Positions 24,392-28,286 of a stretch of 28,286 nucleotides of DNA are shown piece after piece. The notes under the pieces were generated by a model, which was not told the origin of the DNA, ran no database searches, and worked only from the letters and a program-made list of their open reading frames with translations. The DNA is from Scatosoma sp002474405 (GTDB lineage Bacteria; Bacillota; Clostridia; Christensenellales; Borkfalkiaceae). Positions within the stretch are counted from its first letter, which is position 1, and each line of letters opens with the position of its first letter. The DNA lies in contig CALAFO010000031.1 of NCBI GenBank assembly GCA_937892545.1, forward strand, positions 1 to 28,286, read 5' to 3'. The translations under genes and the position numbers were made by a program.

Positions 24392-25340
24392 TTTGTATAA
24401 CGCATGTTTATCCCGCGCGAAAGAGCTTTTGAAAAGCGGCGAAGTCGCGCGCGTGATCGGCTGGAGAAAGGGCGAATTTTCCTACGACGTTTCGCCCGCG
24501 TTCTTCGAAACCGAAGAGCAGCTGAAAGATTTCACGTACGATTATTTCTGCGGTGCGAATCTTTCGAAATATCTGGTGGAAATTTCCAAAAAAGAGGGCG
24601 TAACGGCGGTGTTTTTGAAGCCGTGCGATACCTATTCTTTCAACGAACTGGTAAAAGAACATCGCGTGGCGCGCGATAAAATCCGCGTGATCGCGGTGGA
24701 GTGCCGCGGCAAAGTCGATTATAAAAAAGCCGAAAAGGCGGCGGGCGAAAGCGTGCTTGCCATCAACGAAACGGACGATACGAAAACGCTGGAACTGGTT
24801 ACGGAAAGCGGCAAAAAACAAGCGGAACGCCTTTCGGTGCTTCTGGATAAATGCCTTGCCTGCAAGGGCAAACAGCACGTGGCAAGCGACGAAACGATTA
24901 TTCTGAAAGATCCGATTGAAACGGGCAGCGACAGATTCGCCGGCGTGGAAGCGCTGGAAAAAATGTCTGCGGCGGAACGTTACGCGTTCTGGCGCAAAGA
25001 ACTTTCGCGCTGCATCCGCTGCAACGCGTGCCGCAACGTATGCCCCGCGTGCACGTGCGTGAAGTGCGTGTTCGATAATCCCGAATCGGGCATTTCGGCA
25101 AAGGCGAACGATACGTCGTTCGAAGAACAGCTGTATCACGTAATCCGCGCGTTCCACGTGGCGGGGCGCTGCACCGATTGCGGAGAGTGTTCGCGGGTAT
25201 GCCCGCAGGGCATTCCTCTGCACCTTTTAAACCGCAAATTCATCAAGGACATCGATACGAAATACGGCGAATTTCAGGCGGGCGAAGAGGCGGAAGGCAA
25301 AACGCCGCTTACCTCGTATACGGAGGGCGACGTTTTATGA
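24384..25340 (+). CDS. Multi-cluster [4Fe-4S] protein, FlxC-like electron carrier
   Basis: This 318-residue soluble protein has an N-terminal part like F420-hydrogenase/dehydrogenase beta-type subunits (AVFLKPCDTYSFNELV around Cys81). A KCLACKGK motif (157, 160) follows, then a ferredoxin domain with Cys210-213-216-220, a run PACTCVKC with extra cysteines 223, 225 and 228, and Cys263-266-269-273. It is predicted to shuttle electrons between the NAD(P)H-binding subunit and HdrA. From its place between MvhD/FlxD and the other Fe-S protein I assign it as FlxC-like, but Flx letters rest on order and general likeness only. Start codon choice: GGAGGACAGG upstream of the ATG. The stop overlaps the next start in ATGA. 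Confidence 0.7.
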   Translation: MTDLYNACLSRAKELLKSGEVARVIGWRKGEFSYDVSPAFFETEEQLKDFTYDYFCGANLSKYLVEISKKEGVTAVFLKPCDTYSFNELVKEHRVARDKIRVIAVECRGKVDYKKAEKAAGESVLAINETDDTKTLELVTESGKKQAERLSVLLDKCLACKGKQHVASDETIILKDPIETGSDRFAGVEALEKMSAAERYAFWRKELSRCIRCNACRNVCPACTCVKCVFDNPESGISAKANDTSFEEQLYHVIRAFHVAGRCTDCGECSRVCPQGIPLHLLNRKFIKDIDTKYGEFQAGEEAEGKTPLTSYTEGDVL

Positions 25341-26386
25341 AAAAGATAGCGATTGAAAATCTGAACGCGCTGTACAACGCGATCGGCGAAAAATATCCCT
25401 TGTATCTGCCCGTATCCGACGGCACGGAGACCAACTTCGCGGCGTATAAAGAGGGCGTAAACGTAGATTTAAACAGCCTGAAAACGGTGAAATCTCCCAA
25501 AGATCTGTTCTTCCCGCAAAGCGAAGAGATGATGCGCTTTGAAAAGAAAGAGGGCAAGTGGCAGATTTTCGACAGTGCGAAAAAGCGCGATCCGTTTGTG
25601 CTGTTCGGCGTGCGCGCCTGCGATTTCAAGGCGTTCGAAGTGCTGGACAACGTGTTTTTGAACGACCCGAAAGATACTTATTACGCGCACAGAAGAGAGG
25701 CGGCGATTATCGTAACGCTTGCCTGCTTCAAGCCGAATCAGGCGTGCTTCTGCCCCGTGTTCGGGCTGGACGCCACAAAGCCGCAGGGCGATATTACGGC
25801 GTATCTTACGGCGGAAAATCTGTACCTCGACGCGAATACGGAAAAGGGCGAAACGCTTTTCTCGGCGCTGGGCGATCTGGGCGGAAAGCTGAAAGACGCG
25901 CAGAAAACGGACGAAAAAACGGTGGCTGCGGAGCAGAAAGCGGCGAAAGAACGCTTTGAAAAACTGCCGTTTAAAAACCTTGATTTAACGCCGTTCAAAT
26001 CGGATATGAAAGAAACGTTTGCCGACGAGAAGTGGCAGAAACTTTCGCAGGGCTGCCTCGGTTGCGGCGCGTGCACGTTCGTGTGCCCCACCTGTCAGTG
26101 CTTCGATATCCGCGATTTCAAAGCGAAAGACGGCGTAATCCGTTTCCGCTGCTGGGATTCGTGCATGTATTCCGATTTCACGCAGATGGCGGGCGGCAAT
26201 CCGAGAACCACGCAGACGCAGCGCTTCCGTCAGCGTTTCATGCACAAACTTGTGTACTACCCCAAGCGCTACGGCGGCACGTATTCGTGCGTGGGCTGCG
26301 GCAGATGCGTTGAAAAATGCCCGCAGCATTTGAACATCGTGAAAGTCATCAAAGAATTTTCGAAAGACGGCAAGGAGGGCGAATAA
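25337..26386 (+). CDS. [4Fe-4S] protein of the AsrA/HydB type, FlxB-like
   Basis: This 349-residue protein resembles the beta subunits of sulfhydrogenase and anaerobic sulfite reductase (AsrA). An N-terminal domain contains FGVRACDFKAFE (90-101) and ACFCPVFG (136-143). The C-terminal dicluster part has Cys240-243-246-250, Cys253 and 255, Cys272 and 276, and Cys318-321-324-328. In this family it connects the FAD/NAD(P)-binding partner, the next gene, to the rest of the complex. I chose the ATG at 25337, overlapping the previous stop as ATGA. A longer reading from 25178 only reads through the upstream gene in another frame. Confidence 0.72.
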   Translation: MKKIAIENLNALYNAIGEKYPLYLPVSDGTETNFAAYKEGVNVDLNSLKTVKSPKDLFFPQSEEMMRFEKKEGKWQIFDSAKKRDPFVLFGVRACDFKAFEVLDNVFLNDPKDTYYAHRREAAIIVTLACFKPNQACFCPVFGLDATKPQGDITAYLTAENLYLDANTEKGETLFSALGDLGGKLKDAQKTDEKTVAAEQKAAKERFEKLPFKNLDLTPFKSDMKETFADEKWQKLSQGCLGCGACTFVCPTCQCFDIRDFKAKDGVIRFRCWDSCMYSDFTQMAGGNPRTTQTQRFRQRFMHKLVYYPKRYGGTYSCVGCGRCVEKCPQHLNIVKVIKEFSKDGKEGE

Positions 26387-26388
26387 GC

Positions 26389-27231
26389 ATGGAAAACGTA
26401 AACGAAAAAGAAAACCTTGTGCCCGCCGTGTGCGTGGTAACCGACGTGCGTACCGATACGCCGGACGTAAAAACGTTCCGCGTGGTTACGCCGGAGGGCA
26501 AAAAGCCGTTTATTCATAAGCCCGGTCAGTGCGCGATGGTATCCATTCCCGGCGCGGGCGAGTGCATGTTTTCCATCACCTCTTCGCCCACGAACGAAGA
26601 GTTTATGGAATTTTCCATCAAGCGTTGCGGCTGCGTAACGCAGGCGATTCACGATTTGTCGGCGGGCGACACGATCACCGTGAGAGGACCTTACGGCAGA
26701 CCGTTCCCCGTGGAAGGCGACGATTTCAAGGGCAAGAACCTGCTGTTCATCGCGGGCGGCATCGGTCTGGCGCCCCTTCGCAGCGTAATCGATTATGTGC
26801 GCGCGAAACGTGAAAATTACGGCGACGTAACGATTATTTACGGTGCGCGCAGCGCCGACGATCTTGTAGACATCGCCGAAATTCAGAACGAATGGGAAAA
26901 AGAAAAAGGCTTCCGCGTGTGCCTGACGATCGACCGCGCGCAGGAAGGCTGGGACGGGCACGTAGGCTTTGTGCCCGCGTACGTGAAAGAACTGAACGTG
27001 GATACGAACGCCACGGCGGTATTGTGCGGTCCCCCGATTATGATTAAATTCACCCTGGCGGAATTGTTGCAGGAAGGCTTCAAGAAAGACCGCGTTTACA
27101 CCACGCTGGAAATGCGTATGAAGTGCGGCATCGGCAAATGCGGCAGATGCAACGTGGGCGATAAATACGTGTGCAAGGACGGACCGGTATTCCGTATGGA
27201 TGAGCTGGACGAGCTGCCCGACGAGTATTAA
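26389..27231 (+). CDS. FAD/NAD(P)-binding oxidoreductase with [2Fe-2S], FlxA-like
   Basis: This 280-residue protein is of the ferredoxin-NADP reductase/AsrB/PyrK fold. The FAD-binding strand MFSITSSP (60-67) stands for the RxYS motif. The nicotinamide-binding loop is FIAGGIGLAPLRSVI (120-134), with IIYGARSADDL after it and CGPPIMIK (213-220). The C-terminal [2Fe-2S] site is Cys246-251-254-262 (CGIGKCGRC...C). It would oxidise NADH or NADPH and pass electrons to the two Fe-S proteins upstream. In FlxABCD-HdrABC this is FlxA, the NADH entry point. Cofactor preference is not clear from the sequence. GGAGGGCGAA precedes the ATG, 2 nt after the previous gene. Confidence 0.82.
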   Translation: MENVNEKENLVPAVCVVTDVRTDTPDVKTFRVVTPEGKKPFIHKPGQCAMVSIPGAGECMFSITSSPTNEEFMEFSIKRCGCVTQAIHDLSAGDTITVRGPYGRPFPVEGDDFKGKNLLFIAGGIGLAPLRSVIDYVRAKRENYGDVTIIYGARSADDLVDIAEIQNEWEKEKGFRVCLTIDRAQEGWDGHVGFVPAYVKELNVDTNATAVLCGPPIMIKFTLAELLQEGFKKDRVYTTLEMRMKCGIGKCGRCNVGDKYVCKDGPVFRMDELDELPDEY

Positions 27232-27268
27232 GCCGCAAAAGCGAGAAACGAAGAAGAGGTAAAAGCAA

Positions 27269-27943
27269 ATGGAAAAGATGGTAAACGTGTGGCTTTTCGG
27301 CAAGAAATATTCCGTGCCCGAAAGTCTTACGATAATGAAAGCGATGGAATACGCGGGGTATCGGCTTGTGCGCGGCTGCGGCTGCCGTAACGGATTCTGC
27401 GGCGCGTGCGCGTGCTTTTACAGAATCGCGGGGAAGCAGGAACTGAAAACCTGCCTTGCCTGCCAGACGCAGGTGGAAGAGGGCATGTTTGTGGCAACGC
27501 TTCCGTTCTTCCCGCTGGTAAAGCAGGTGTACGATATCGAAAAAATCAAGCCCACGCAGCAGATTATGATGCAGCTGTATCCCGAAATTTACGCTTGCAT
27601 CGGCTGCAACGCCTGCACGAAGGCGTGCACGCAGAGCCTGAACGTAATGCAGTACATCGCTTACGCGCAGCGCGGCGAATACGAAAAGTGCGCCGAAGAA
27701 AGCTTCGACTGCGTCATGTGCGGCGCGTGTTCTTCGCGTTGCCCCGCGGGCATTTCTCATCCGCAGGTGGCGCTGCTTGCCCGCCGTCTGACGGGGAAGT
27801 ATTTAACGCCGGAAAGCGAGCATCTTCTCCGCCGCGTGAAAGAGGTGGAGGACGGCAAGTATACCGACGCGATCGCCGCTCTGAAAGAAAAAACGGCGGA
27901 CGAGCTGAAAAAGCTTTACAACGAACGCGTGATAGAGAAGTAA
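27269..27943 (+). CDS. Fe-S subunit of a soluble fumarate reductase (SdhB/FrdB/TfrB-like)
   Basis: This 224-residue protein has a plant-type [2Fe-2S] domain: RGCGCRNGFCGACACF with Cys39, 44 and 47, and TCLAC with Cys62. It then has two full cubane sites, Cys110-113-116-120 and Cys148-151-154-158. Succinate dehydrogenase and quinol-linked fumarate reductase Fe-S subunits have [3Fe-4S] at the last position, tied to quinone. Here the last site has four regular cysteines, as in thiol:fumarate reductase TfrB. Methanogen TfrB continues with an HdrB-like CCG domain; this protein stops, and a separate HdrB is encoded upstream. GAAGAGG lies ahead of the ATG. Its partner is the flavoprotein 33 nt downstream. 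Confidence 0.8.
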   Translation: MEKMVNVWLFGKKYSVPESLTIMKAMEYAGYRLVRGCGCRNGFCGACACFYRIAGKQELKTCLACQTQVEEGMFVATLPFFPLVKQVYDIEKIKPTQQIMMQLYPEIYACIGCNACTKACTQSLNVMQYIAYAQRGEYEKCAEESFDCVMCGACSSRCPAGISHPQVALLARRLTGKYLTPESEHLLRRVKEVEDGKYTDAIAALKEKTADELKKLYNERVIEK

Positions 27944-27976
27944 TTGCGCGACAGAGAGAAAAGGAGTAACGAAACA

Positions 27977-28286
27977 ATGTTTTCATACAGCGAAGAACAG
28001 CTTAAATCGTTAACCAGAGTGGAAGAGACGCGCCCGGAAAGAACGGGCAAAGATTTGCGCCGGCTCACCGCGGACGAAAAGGACGCGCTTCTGGCGGCGT
28101 TCCACCCCGATTATATCCGTTCCGCATACACGAATTTACAGGTAGGCGCCAACGCGGGCGCTCCCGTATTGAAAGAACTTGCCGCGCTGTTGCAGGGCAC
28201 GCCCCGCATTTTAAGCGAAAAAGTAGATTTAAGCAAGGTGAAATACGACGTAGACGTTCTGATTATCGGCGGCGGCGGCGCGGGCG
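27977..28286 (+). CDS. Fumarate reductase/succinate dehydrogenase-like flavoprotein, 5' part
   Basis: The first 103 codons are visible and the gene runs off the right edge. The dinucleotide-binding start VDVLIIGGGGAG is at residues 92-103. In FrdA/SdhA it lies near the N-terminus; here it is preceded by about 90 residues (MFSYSEEQLKSLTRVEETR..., with HPDYI and GANAGAPVL). An extension like this is what I would expect in the flavoproteins found next to hdr genes in anaerobes. It could dock the subunit to an Fe-S partner. The catalytic fumarate site (His and Arg residues, HPTG-like) lies beyond the window and cannot be checked. AAAGGAG precedes the ATG. Confidence 0.75.
   Translation, partial: MFSYSEEQLKSLTRVEETRPERTGKDLRRLTADEKDALLAAFHPDYIRSAYTNLQVGANAGAPVLKELAALLQGTPRILSEKVDLSKVKYDVDVLIIGGGGAG

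Noticed and set aside
27269..27943. Reading the Fe-S subunit as an ordinary membrane-bound succinate dehydrogenase SdhB
   Set aside because: The last cluster has four regular cysteines, no cytochrome b or anchor gene lies next to it in the visible part, and the neighbours are Hdr/Flx genes.
1..28286. CRISPR array, tRNA, rRNA, insertion sequence or prophage genes
   Set aside because: None was seen: no regular direct-repeat/spacer series, no transposase or integrase motifs, and no cloverleaf with a TTC-rich T arm was noticed by eye.

Overview
The window reads as a chromosomal segment of an anaerobic, fermentative Firmicute of the class Clostridia. It is probably an uncultured gut lineage, perhaps near Christensenellales; that placement is only an impression from gene order and style. 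Every gene is on the + strand, Shine-Dalgarno sites are strong (AGGAGG type), several promoters match the SigA consensus with 17-nt spacers, and GC-rich coding alternates with AT-rich intergenic DNA. The murB-PHP-whiA-dnaE-pfkA order is a Clostridia-type housekeeping arrangement, although rapZ and yvcK, often found between murB and whiA, are absent.

Region 1 (1-3926): an intergenic segment with a repeat-like hairpin, a consensus promoter overlapped by a 12-bp palindrome, and a leader of about 215 nt holding four hairpins. It drives a MacB/FtsX-type ABC transporter (ATPase plus two-module permease) and a small HMA heavy-metal-binding protein, and ends in an intrinsic terminator. Region 2 (3927-14850): a promoter surrounded by CGTAAAA repeats, then dgt, a divergent lgt homologue, a CPBP protease, a membrane-anchored solute-binding-like protein, murB, a PHP phosphoesterase, whiA and dnaE. 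Region 3 (14851-17930): a hairpin-rich intergenic block, pfkA with a possible leaderless upstream ORF, a PfkB-family sugar kinase, and an unrecognised 66-residue four-cysteine protein with its own promoter.

Region 4 (18048 to the right edge) is the most interesting part. From one consensus promoter run an LDH/MDH-family dehydrogenase, class II fumarase, HdrB, HdrC, HdrA, an MvhD/FlxD homologue, two multi-cluster Fe-S proteins and an FAD/NAD(P)-binding reductase (together resembling the known FlxABCD-HdrABC NADH:heterodisulfide-reductase-type complex), a three-cluster Fe-S protein of the SdhB/FrdB/TfrB type, and the first 103 codons of a flavoprotein, probably a fumarate reductase subunit. The dehydrogenase carries Arg where lactate dehydrogenases have the specificity Gln, which suggests malate dehydrogenase activity. 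My reading is that the operon encodes oxaloacetate to malate to fumarate to succinate, with the last step carried out by a soluble fumarate reductase fed by an Hdr-Flx module. That module may bifurcate electrons from NADH to fumarate and ferredoxin. No membrane anchor subunit or quinone site appears in the part visible here. The family assignments are well supported by motifs; the physical and energetic coupling is inference.
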